Assembly: GCA_030839005.1 (NCBI GenBank)
Contig: JAUZEM010000204.1
Coordinates: forward strand, 1 to 9,599
Origin: Actinomycetota bacterium
Lineage (GTDB): Bacteria; Actinomycetota; Acidimicrobiia; IMCC26256; PALSA-610
Length of the DNA stretch: 9,599 nt
Direction of reading: 5' to 3'
A program made the position numbers and the translations under genes. The notes beneath the pieces are model-generated. The model was not told the origin of the DNA. It worked only from the letters and a program-made list of their open reading frames with translations, and ran no database searches. Shown here one piece after another: positions 1-5,546 of the stretch; position 1 is the first letter of the stretch, and every line of letters begins with the position of its first letter.

Positions 1-1090
1 CGCGGAGATGCAGGGTCACCGCGTTCGCGAGCCGCGGTGCCGCGGCCCGGCGTGCTTTCGACAGCGCGCGTGCGGCTCGCTCACCTTCGGTCTGCGCCTT
101 CACGCACGCGGCATCGAGGCGCACGGCCCGCGCGTCGTGCTGTTCGAGCTCCTCGAGGCGTTCGCGCGTTCGAGCCTGGTACTCGACGACGTCGTCGAGC
201 GTGGTCCCGTACTTGCGTCTCAGCTCGCCAAGCTGCGCGCGGCGCGTCTGGACGGCCTGTAACCGTTGCGGATCGGCGACGATCGACTCCTGGGTGGTGC
301 GCACGTCATACGCGGCCTCCTGCATCTCTGCTTGCAGGAGGCGTAGGCGCGAGGCGAGCGCCTCGAACGGCGCGCGCCCGAGCAGTGCCGAGACCGCGGC
401 GCCGAGCGCGTCCTCCCCTGCACCTTCGAGCTCGCGGTAGGCAGTCGCCAGCGCCTCGCCGTGGGCCTCGGCGTCGGCCAGCAGCTCCTCCTCGGCCAGC
501 AACCGCGCGTCCTCGTCGGGGCCGGAGATTGCCGCCGCGTCGATCTCCGCCAGCTGGTAGCGCAGCAGGTCGATCTCACGCGCCCTCGAACGCTCGTCTC
601 CCCCGAGCGACGCGAGCTCGTCGACGAGGCGGCGCCTCTCGGCTCGCGCCGCGCGCAACTCCGCGAGCGCCGCCTGCGCCTTGGCGCCGGCGAAGCGGTC
701 GAGGAGCGTGCGCTGCTCGACGGGCGCGAGCAGAGACTGGTGCGTGTGCTGCCCGTGCAGGTCGACGAAATGCCTTCCGTACTCCGCGAGCTCGGCCACC
801 GTCGCGAGCCGACCGTTCACGTAGCCGCGCGACCGTCCGTCGGCCGGCACGACCCGCGCGAGCACGACCTCGACGTCCCCGTCCTCGAAGCGGCCCTCGA
901 CGCGCGCTTCCGCCGCGCCCTCGCGCACCAGTTGCGGATCGGCCCGCCCGCCGCAGAGCAGCTCGAGGGCATCGACGATCAGCGTCTTGCCGGCACCGGT
1001 TTCGCCGGTGATGACGGTCAGACCCGGGCCGAGCGTCACCCGGAGCTCGACGATGATCCCCAGGTTCTCGACCCGCAGTTCCGTGAGCAT
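1..1090 (-). CDS. recN: DNA repair protein RecN (5' part; 3' end lies outside the window)
   Basis: RecN is an SMC-like ATPase that acts at DNA double-strand breaks during recombinational repair in the cytoplasm. The reading frame opens at an ATG (1090-1088) and stays open to the left edge, so 363 codons are visible. RecN is usually about 550-590 residues, so the C-terminal ATPase half (signature motif, Walker B) is missing. The N-terminus MLTELRVENLGII is typical of the family. The Walker A motif GETGAGKT is at residues 29-36, and the RecN-type DLHGQHTHQS motif is at 110-119. From about residue 130 on, the protein is rich in Ala, Arg, Glu and Leu, as expected for the coiled-coil arm. The start lies 5 bases after the NAD kinase stop (1096), with no strong Shine-Dalgarno, which suggests translation coupled to the upstream gene. 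The identification is firm; only the 3' part cannot be judged. Confidence 0.95.
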   Translation of the reverse strand, partial: MLTELRVENLGIIVELRVTLGPGLTVITGETGAGKTLIVDALELLCGGRADPQLVREGAAEARVEGRFEDGDVEVVLARVVPADGRSRGYVNGRLATVAELAEYGRHFVDLHGQHTHQSLLAPVEQRTLLDRFAGAKAQAALAELRAARAERRRLVDELASLGGDERSRAREIDLLRYQLAEIDAAAISGPDEDARLLAEEELLADAEAHGEALATAYRELEGAGEDALGAAVSALLGRAPFEALASRLRLLQAEMQEAAYDVRTTQESIVADPQRLQAVQTRRAQLGELRRKYGTTLDDVVEYQARTRERLEELEQHDARAVRLDAACVKAQTEGERAARALSKARRAAAPRLANAVTLHLR

Positions 1091-1095
1091 CTCGA

Positions 1096-1968
1096 CTACC
1101 GGTCCGGAAGCGAGAACTTCGTCTTGAGGATCTGATGGAAGTCGCGCGGCCGGACGCTGATGAGCCGCAACGGCTCCCGGGCCACGCGGCATCGGACACG
1201 ATCGCCCGAGCACAGCTCGCCGAGCTCGCGACCGTCGATCGTGAGCGCCACGTTGCGCCCGTTGACCACGACGAACGCGACTTCATCGTGCTCGGAGAAA
1301 ACGAGCGAGCGATCGAACAACATGTGCGGCGAGATCGGGGTGAGGACGATGCAGCGCAAATCGGGTGACGCGATCGGGCCGCCAGCCGAGAACGAGTACG
1401 CGGTGGTCCCGGTCGGCGTCGCGACGATGAGACCGTCGGCCGCGTAGGAGGTGAACGCGCTCCCGTTGATCGACACGTCGAGGTAGATCAGGTGACCGGA
1501 GCGCAGTCTCTCGACAACCGTTTCGTTCAGCGCGTACCAGCTCCCGCGCGCCGGTCCGGCCGACTCGACGTCGACCGCGAGCATCGTCCGCTCCGACACC
1601 TCGTACTCGCCGGCGAGCAGCCGCGGAAGCCAGACCTCGAGCTCTTCGGGCTCGAGCTCGCTCAGATAACCGAGCATGCCCATGTTGACACCCACGAGCG
1701 GCACGAGCGAGGGGTACACGAGCTGCACCGCGTGCAGCATGGTCCCGTCGCCGCCGAGCGAGATCGCCAGGTCGAGACCGGGCGCGAAGCGTTCGGCGTC
1801 GGTCGCGTACACATCCAGGCCGGAGGCGCGGGCGTCGTCGCCGGGGACACGGACCTCGACGTCGTGCTCGACCAACCAGGACGCGGTGCGCTGCGCGAGC
1901 TCGTGTGCGAGCGGCCGGTCGCGGTGCGGCACCAGACCGACGATGCGCGTCTCGGCCAGGCTCGTCAC
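1096..1968 (-). CDS. nadK: NAD kinase
   Basis: ATP- or polyphosphate-dependent NAD kinase, making NADP from NAD in the cytoplasm. The predicted protein has 290 residues, a normal length. The diagnostic motifs are all present: GGDGT at 72-76, the GVNMGMLGYL stretch at 93-102, the NE pair at 148-149, and TPTGTTAYSFSAGGP at 184-198. I chose the GTG at 1968 because the conserved N-terminal strand (RIVGLVPHRD) begins just after it. A GAGG sits about 7 bases upstream, and the GTG overlaps the tlyA stop as GTGA. The same frame stays open far upstream, but that part is Arg/Ser-rich antisense-like sequence overlapping tlyA and has no homology pattern. The order tlyA, NAD kinase, recN is conserved in actinobacteria, where the gene is often called ppnK. 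Confidence is very high. Confidence 0.96.
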   Translation of the reverse strand: MTSLAETRIVGLVPHRDRPLAHELAQRTASWLVEHDVEVRVPGDDARASGLDVYATDAERFAPGLDLAISLGGDGTMLHAVQLVYPSLVPLVGVNMGMLGYLSELEPEELEVWLPRLLAGEYEVSERTMLAVDVESAGPARGSWYALNETVVERLRSGHLIYLDVSINGSAFTSYAADGLIVATPTGTTAYSFSAGGPIASPDLRCIVLTPISPHMLFDRSLVFSEHDEVAFVVVNGRNVALTIDGRELGELCSGDRVRCRVAREPLRLISVRPRDFHQILKTKFSLPDR

Positions 1969-2768
1969 CGCGCATCCTCGGCACGATGAGCGCGCTCGAC
2001 CGCGTCGTCGAGGACGGCGGGCAAAACCGTCGCTCCGCCCCGCCGCGCGTGCGCGAGGAACTCGACGTTGCCGTCGGCGCCACGCAACGGTGAGGGCACC
2101 ACCGCGCCGACACCCAGGCCCGCGACATCCAGGCCCGCGACGACTTCTCGCAACACCGCGGCATGCACGGCACGATCTCGGACGATGCCCCGCCGGCCGA
2201 CGCGAGCCGGGCCGGCTTCGTACTGCGGCTTCACGAGTAGTACGAAGTCGGCATCGTCGGTCGTCAGCGCGAGGAGATTCGGTGCGACCGAACCCAACGA
2301 GATGAACGACACGTCGGCAACGCAGAGATCGGGACGCGGGTCGAGCGCGCCAGGCTCGACCTCGCGGACGTTCGTCCGTTCCATCACCGTCACGCGCCCG
2401 TCCTGGCGCAGGGACCACGCGATCTGAGAGCGCCCGACGTCGATCGCGTATACGTGTTCGGCGCCGCGCTGCAGCAGACAGTCGGTGAACCCACCGGTCG
2501 ACGCGCCCACATCGACCGCGCGACGGCCTTGCACCTCGATCGCGAACGCGTCGAGCCCGCCGGCCAGCTTGTGACCGCCGCGCGACACATATGCCGGACC
2601 GACCGGTGCGAGCACCGCGATCGCCTCTCCCCCGTCGACTTGGCGGGCCGGAGTCGACGCCGGCGCACCACCGACGAGCACCCGGCCCGCGTCGATAGCC
2701 TCGACCGCGCGGGTCCGGCTGGTGAAGAGGCCGCGCCGCACGAGCTCGACATCGAGCCGCCGCCGCAC
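1965..2768 (-). CDS. tlyA: TlyA family 16S/23S rRNA (cytidine-2'-O)-methyltransferase
   Basis: TlyA methylates ribose 2'-hydroxyls of cytidines in 16S and 23S rRNA using S-adenosylmethionine. In mycobacteria this methylation is needed for capreomycin susceptibility, and the family is also called hemolysin A for historical reasons. With the GTG at 2768 the protein has 267 residues, almost identical to the 268 of M. tuberculosis TlyA. An S4 RNA-binding domain covers about 1-60 (LDVELVRRGL...SR). The Rossmann methyltransferase domain follows, with the SAM loop VDVGASTGGFTD at 85-96. The expected K-D-K-E catalytic set appears as K67, D152 (VADVSF), K180 (LVKPQYEAG) and E236 (GNVEF). Each is exactly two positions before K69, D154, K182 and E238 of the mycobacterial enzyme. 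An upstream in-frame extension rich in Arg/Pro is rejected as it overlaps the preceding gene. The start is 7 bases after that gene's stop, and the tlyA stop overlaps the NAD kinase start. Confidence 0.95.
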   Translation of the reverse strand: MRRRLDVELVRRGLFTSRTRAVEAIDAGRVLVGGAPASTPARQVDGGEAIAVLAPVGPAYVSRGGHKLAGGLDAFAIEVQGRRAVDVGASTGGFTDCLLQRGAEHVYAIDVGRSQIAWSLRQDGRVTVMERTNVREVEPGALDPRPDLCVADVSFISLGSVAPNLLALTTDDADFVLLVKPQYEAGPARVGRRGIVRDRAVHAAVLREVVAGLDVAGLGVGAVVPSPLRGADGNVEFLAHARRGGATVLPAVLDDAVERAHRAEDAR

Positions 2769-2775
2769 GCGGCCG

Positions 2776-3192
2776 TCAGCCCGCCTTGGCCGCTTTGGAC
2801 GCGGCCTTCTTGGAGGACGGCTTCTTCGACGAGCCGGTCGTCTTGGACGAACCGGCTTTGCTGGGCCCCGACTTCTTGGCTTCACGATTTGCGCGCATCA
2901 GCCGGCGCTCGAGCGCGACGAGATCGGCCTTGGTCGCGAGGCCGAGCGCGCCGAGCTGCCGCTGCACCTCCTTCTGTACCACCTTGCGCAGTTCCTCGCT
3001 GCGACGTCGGCTCATTTCGAGGACCTCGTCGATCGCGGCGGCCATCTGCTCGCGGGCGAGATGCCCCTGCGCGACGAGCTCGGAAACGATCGCGCGCGCC
3101 TGCGACCGCCGAAGCTCGGTGAACTGCATGCCCGTTTCCAGGGCTCGCTTCCAGTCCGATGCCTGCGGCATCGTCAGGATCTTCGGCGGCAT
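2776..3192 (-). CDS. Small phasin-like coiled-coil protein with lysine-rich C-terminal tail
   Basis: Not firmly recognised. The start at ATG 3192 is preferred because a GGAGAGG lies 6 bases upstream; a longer form from ATG 3243 would add 17 residues but has a weaker ribosome site. The preferred product has 138 residues. Residues about 10-85 look like one long amphipathic helix, or a helical pair, with charged heptads (SDWKRALETG, then RAIVSELVAQG, then EVLEMSRRRSEELRKVV). This pattern is seen in actinobacterial proteins annotated as phasin family or polyhydroxyalkanoate-regulator-like. The last 35 or so residues are low complexity, Lys/Ser/Ala-rich and strongly basic (SSKKPSSKKAASKAAKAG), like histone-H1-type tails. 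It is the first gene of the tlyA-NAD kinase-recN run. M. tuberculosis has a small unknown gene (Rv1693) at the equivalent position, but I cannot show homology. A granule, nucleic-acid or ribosome-associated role is only a guess. Confidence 0.72.
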   Translation of the reverse strand: MPPKILTMPQASDWKRALETGMQFTELRRSQARAIVSELVAQGHLAREQMAAAIDEVLEMSRRRSEELRKVVQKEVQRQLGALGLATKADLVALERRLMRANREAKKSGPSKAGSSKTTGSSKKPSSKKAASKAAKAG

Positions 3193-3311
3193 GGTGGGCC
3201 TCTCCGTGCGGGGCGCGCGGGCGCGCACAACGGGGTCGGCCATGAAGCCTAGGACCTGCCGCCTGCGCAGGAACGCGAGAACGGGCCCCGGACCGTCGGT
3301 AGGGTCCCGGC
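3193..3311. promoter_or_regulatory. Divergent intergenic region between the phasin-like gene and the rhomboid gene
   Basis: About 119 bases separate the start at 3192 (minus) from the start at 3312 (plus), so promoters for both units should lie here. It is very G+C-rich, and I could not identify a convincing -35/-10 pair on either strand. A perfect 10-base palindrome, CCTGCGCAGG, lies at 3262-3271. It could be an operator, but such palindromes are not rare in G+C-rich DNA. Confidence 0.35.
3199..3205 (-). promoter_or_regulatory. Shine-Dalgarno site that decides the start of the phasin-like gene
   Basis: Read on the minus strand this is GGAGAGG, ending 6 bases before the ATG at 3192-3190. The alternative upstream ATG at 3243 has only a weak AGG-type match in front of it, so translation most likely begins at 3192. 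Confidence 0.55.
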
Positions 3312-4073
3312 GTGATCCCGATCCGAGACGAAAACCCGACCGCGCGCCGGGCCATCGTCACGATCCTCCTGATTGCCGTCAACATCGGGATCTACTTCGG
3401 CATCCAGTATCCGAAGCACGCCGACGCGAACGCCGAGGCCGTCTTCGATTATCGCTGGGCGGGCGTTCCCTGCGAGGTCCGAACCGGCAAGCCGATCGTG
3501 CTCGTTCCCGACGGGACGATCACGCCGGCGTCCGCGTGCGCTATTCCCGCGGCCGGGATCGCGGCCCCGCAACGCGCCTTCCCCCAAAAGAACGTCTGGC
3601 TCGCGGTCGTGTTCTCGATGTTCCTGCACGGATCGATCCTGCACGTGCTCGGCAACATGCTGTTCTTGTGGATCTTCGGCAATAACGTCGAGGACCAGCT
3701 CGGTCACGTCGGCTACCTCGTGCTCTATCTCGTCGGCGGCGTCGTCGCCTCGCTGGTTCACATCGTGGGCAACCTCGACTCCACCACGCCGTTCTTGGGC
3801 GCGTCGGGCGCGATCGCGGTCGTCATGGGCGCGTACATCGTTTGGTTCCCGCGCGCCCGCGTGCTCACGCTGGTGCCGATCGTCTTCATCTTGTGGCCGG
3901 TGCGATTGCCGGCGATCCTCGTGCTCGGACTCTGGTTCGTTCTCCAGGTCTTCACGCAATCGTCGAGCGGCATCGCGACGCTCGCGCACATCGGTGGATT
4001 CGTGTTCGGCATGCTCGTCGCGTTCGCCCTCGCGCAGGCGGCCGGATTCCCACGGCGCGCGCCTGCGCAATAA
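3312..4073 (+). CDS. Rhomboid family intramembrane serine protease
   Basis: Membrane-embedded serine protease that cuts transmembrane segments of other membrane proteins; the substrate cannot be predicted. The protein has 253 residues from a GTG at 3312, with a modest TAGGG 7 bases upstream. It has a short polar N-terminus (MIPIRDENPTARR), then TM1 at about 14-32, a long loop (33-95), and about five more hydrophobic segments between 96 and 243. The rhomboid hallmarks are intact: H106 and H111 with N115 (HGSILHVLGNMLFLWIFG), the nucleophile S165 in GASG (163-166), and H226 in the last helix (LAHIGGF). The predicted enzyme is therefore active. The TM1-TM2 loop carries two cysteines, C54 and C76, possibly a disulfide outside the membrane. 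The gene lies opposite to the flanking minus-strand genes, inside a normally continuous cluster, and its stop touches a direct repeat. Confidence 0.93.
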   Translation: MIPIRDENPTARRAIVTILLIAVNIGIYFGIQYPKHADANAEAVFDYRWAGVPCEVRTGKPIVLVPDGTITPASACAIPAAGIAAPQRAFPQKNVWLAVVFSMFLHGSILHVLGNMLFLWIFGNNVEDQLGHVGYLVLYLVGGVVASLVHIVGNLDSTTPFLGASGAIAVVMGAYIVWFPRARVLTLVPIVFILWPVRLPAILVLGLWFVLQVFTQSSSGIATLAHIGGFVFGMLVAFALAQAAGFPRRAPAQ

Positions 4074-4184
4074 TTTCGGGTCGACTCCACGCTCCGCTCC
4101 CCTCCGGTCGCTGCGCTGTCGTCTCGCGATTTTCGGGTCGACTCCACGCTCCGCTCCCCTCCGGTCGCTGCGCTGTCGTCTCGC
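4074..4184 (+). repeat. Two tandem copies of a 54-base direct repeat (period 57)
   Basis: Bases 4074-4127 are repeated without a mismatch at 4131-4184; the copies are separated by three bases (gat). Each begins TTTCGGGTCGACTCC and ends CGCTGTCGTCTCGC. The first copy starts directly after the rhomboid TAA, and the second ends 10 bases before the HAD stop codon at 4195. The pair thus fills almost the whole gap between two convergent genes. The plus strand is pyrimidine-rich, with short internal echoes (CGCTCCGCTCCCCTCC, CGCTGCGCTG). I see no long hairpin or T-tract, so it is not a classical intrinsic terminator. A dispersed intergenic element is the likeliest reading, but other genomic copies cannot be seen here. 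Confidence 0.9.
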
Positions 4185-4194
4185 TAACTCCGAG

Positions 4195-5028
4195 TCACTG
4201 AGACGCGCGGCCGAAGGCACCGGCCAGCTCCGGCGCGAGCTCACCCAGATCGCGGGCGACGAACGCGGGTGGCGGATCGGGCACGGACTCCTCACCTGCC
4301 GTCCCCGCGACCCCCGAAAGCACGAGCGCGAACGGCACGCCGAGCGCCTTCGCGAACGCACCGTCCGTCGACGGGCGATCCCCGACCATCACGACCGGGT
4401 TGCCGTAGCGGGCGCGCACCAGCGCGGCCATCGCGGGTTCGGGTTTACCCGCGACCTCCGGTTGGCGGCCTCCCGCGGTCGCGACCGCGGCGACGAGCGC
4501 GCCCGCGCCCGGCAGCAAACCCTCGGCGCCCGGATAGGTCGGGTCGAGATTCGTGGCGACGAAACGCACCCCGGACCGCACTCCGTCGGCCGCGCGCCGC
4601 AGCCGTTCGAAGTCGAACTCTCGGTGCCAGCCGACGACGACCGCGGCGAGCTCGGACGACGCGGAATCGACCGGATCGAAGCCGTGCGCACGCAACGCCT
4701 CGACGACGCCGGGCCCCGCGCACGCGAGCACGCGTGCGGCAGGTGACGACGGGCTGTGATGCTGTTCGCGCGCGAGCAGCGCCGCGGCTGCCTGCGCGCT
4801 CGTCACCAGATCGTCGGGCGAGGCCGCGATGCCCGCGGCGGCGAGCCGCTCCAGGTTGTCGCGTACGCGCCCGCTCGAGTTGTTCGTCAAGAAGGCGACA
4901 CGCAGGCCCGCGCCGCGCAAGTGTGCGACGCCGGGCGCGGCGCCCTCGATCGGGGTCTCGCCGCGCCACACGACGCCGTCCAGGTCGCAGCACACGACCG
5001 GACGGTCGTCAACGCCCGAGTTGCTCAC
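4195..5028 (-). CDS. HAD superfamily (NagD/HAD-IIA type) phosphatase
   Basis: A predicted Mg-dependent phosphatase of small phosphorylated metabolites in the cytoplasm. The product has 277 residues, normal for this group. Motif I is D15-L-D17-G-V (nucleophile D15, acid/base D17), motif II is T48-N-N-S-S, and the motif III lysine is K195 in GKPEP. Motif IV is GDRPSTD at 216-222 with D217 and D222. The C2-type cap lies between motifs II and III, as in HAD-IIA. Many relatives have GDRL-x-TD, so the proline and serine here are a small variation. The GTG at 5028 is chosen because DLDG follows closely and it overlaps the TPR gene stop as GTGA; the open frame upstream is a shadow over the TPR gene. 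The M. tuberculosis counterpart by position, Rv1692, is known as a glycerol-3-phosphate phosphatase. Applying that substrate here is inference. Confidence 0.9.
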   Translation of the reverse strand: MSNSGVDDRPVVCCDLDGVVWRGETPIEGAAPGVAHLRGAGLRVAFLTNNSSGRVRDNLERLAAAGIAASPDDLVTSAQAAAALLAREQHHSPSSPAARVLACAGPGVVEALRAHGFDPVDSASSELAAVVVGWHREFDFERLRRAADGVRSGVRFVATNLDPTYPGAEGLLPGAGALVAAVATAGGRQPEVAGKPEPAMAALVRARYGNPVVMVGDRPSTDGAFAKALGVPFALVLSGVAGTAGEESVPDPPPAFVARDLGELAPELAGAFGRASQ

Positions 5029-5450
5029 GGCCAGTCGGCCCCCGGGGATGCGGCGTCCGGGGATGCGGCGTCCGCGGATGCGGTCTCCGCGGCCTGCTCG
5101 AGCGCGGCCCGGTAGTCGGCGTTGTCGGGCCGCATCACCGTCGCCAGGCGGAGGTGCCCGCGGGCGCGGGTGCGGTCGCCGGCGCGTAAGCGACACAGTC
5201 CGATGCCGAACTGCGCGTAGTCGTTGACGGGCTCGATATCGAGTGCCGCGACGAACTCCTGCTCCGCGGCGGCGAAGCGACCGCTGCGGAAGTATGCGCG
5301 CGCGAGCGCCTCGCGTACGGAGCCCTTGGTCGGCTCGAGCGCCCGCGCCTGCTCCAGCGCGATGACTGCGGCATGCGCGTTGTCGTCCGCGAGAAGCCGC
5401 ATGCCTTCGGAGAAGGCGGTGTATGCCTCGTAATCGCCTGACATCGACAT
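5025..5450 (-). CDS. Small tetratricopeptide-repeat (TPR) protein
   Basis: A 141-residue protein made mostly of TPR helices, likely a protein-interaction scaffold in the cytoplasm. Three to four TPR-like units run from about residue 6 to 120, for example EGMRLLADDNAHAAVIALEQA, then LARAYFRSGRFAAAEQEFVAA, then AQFGIGLCRLRAGDRTRA. The ATG at 5450 is secured by a perfect AAGGAGG 7 bases upstream. A second ATG two codons later (5444) is less well placed. The tail (ADAASPDAASPGAD) is low complexity and is encoded by a 15-base tandem repeat. The gene's stop overlaps the HAD start as GTGA, so the two are probably co-translated. M. tuberculosis has a TPR-like gene (Rv1691) in front of its HAD phosphatase, which supports an ancient pairing. 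The partner protein is unknown. Confidence 0.85.
   Translation of the reverse strand: MSMSGDYEAYTAFSEGMRLLADDNAHAAVIALEQARALEPTKGSVREALARAYFRSGRFAAAEQEFVAALDIEPVNDYAQFGIGLCRLRAGDRTRARGHLRLATVMRPDNADYRAALEQAAETASADAASPDAASPGADWP
5044..5088. repeat. Three 15-base tandem repeats inside the TPR gene
   Basis: Units are at 5044-5058, 5059-5073 and 5074-5088. The first two are identical (GGGGATGCGGCGTCC) and the third differs at a few bases. The unit is a multiple of three, so changes in copy number would keep the TPR frame and lengthen or shorten the Ala/Ser/Asp/Pro C-terminal tail. Confidence 0.85.
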
Positions 5451-5546
5451 CGGTTCGCCTCCTTGACCTTTCTCGGGACTTTCTCGGGTTTCCGTGTGGT
5501 ACAACCCAATCGCATTCCCGCGCACCCCGGAACCCGGAGCACCGAC
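5451..5546. promoter_or_regulatory. Divergent promoter region between the TPR and DUF1015 genes, with a 10-base direct repeat
   Basis: This 96-base gap must hold the starts of two divergent units. CTTTCTCGGG occurs at 5468-5477 and again at 5479-5488, a period of 11 bases or about one helical turn, which fits a repeated protein-binding site. On the plus strand TACAAC (5500-5505) resembles a -10 box 42 bases before the DUF1015 start, but no good -35 stands 17 bases before it. A GGAG at 5536-5539, 7 bases before the GTG at 5547, is the DUF1015 ribosome site. The promoter assignment is tentative; the repeat itself is certain. Confidence 0.4.
5458..5464 (-). promoter_or_regulatory. Perfect Shine-Dalgarno of the TPR gene
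   Basis: Read on the minus strand this is AAGGAGG, 7 bases before the ATG at 5450. It is the strongest ribosome site in the window and fixes the start of the TPR protein. It suggests this gene opens a transcription unit rather than depending on coupling. Confidence 0.75.

Noticed and set aside
37..1135. Long plus-strand reading frames (up to 324 codons) opposite recN
   Set aside because: Arg/Pro/Ala-rich translations without any family motif; they mirror the RecN codons, which carry Walker A and the DLHGQH motif on the minus strand.
1969..2418. Upstream in-frame extension of the NAD kinase frame
   Set aside because: It overlaps tlyA antiphase, is Arg-rich with no homology pattern, and the family N-terminus begins right after the GTG at 1968.
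2769..2885. Upstream in-frame extension of the tlyA frame
   Set aside because: Pro/Arg-rich and overlapping the phasin-like gene; the GTG at 2768 gives a length and catalytic spacing matching known TlyA.
3262..3271. CCTGCGCAGG palindrome as a regulator operator
   Set aside because: A perfect palindrome, but only 10 bases and in G+C-rich DNA; without conservation data it is not strong enough to call separately.
4074..4184. CRISPR array
   Set aside because: Only two copies, separated by 3 bases rather than a spacer of about 30, and no cas genes nearby.
4074..4194. Intrinsic terminator between the rhomboid and HAD genes
   Set aside because: No stable G+C hairpin followed by a T-run was found on either strand; the gap is occupied by direct, not inverted, repeats.
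3249..4361. A 370-codon minus-strand frame opposite the rhomboid gene
   Set aside because: Arg/Asp/His-rich antisense translation with no motif; the plus-strand frame has all rhomboid catalytic residues and membrane segments.
3373..4746. A 457-codon plus-strand frame crossing the rhomboid, the repeats and the HAD gene
   Set aside because: Ser/Arg-rich shadow in another frame of two well-supported genes; it reads through the repeat because 57 is a multiple of three.
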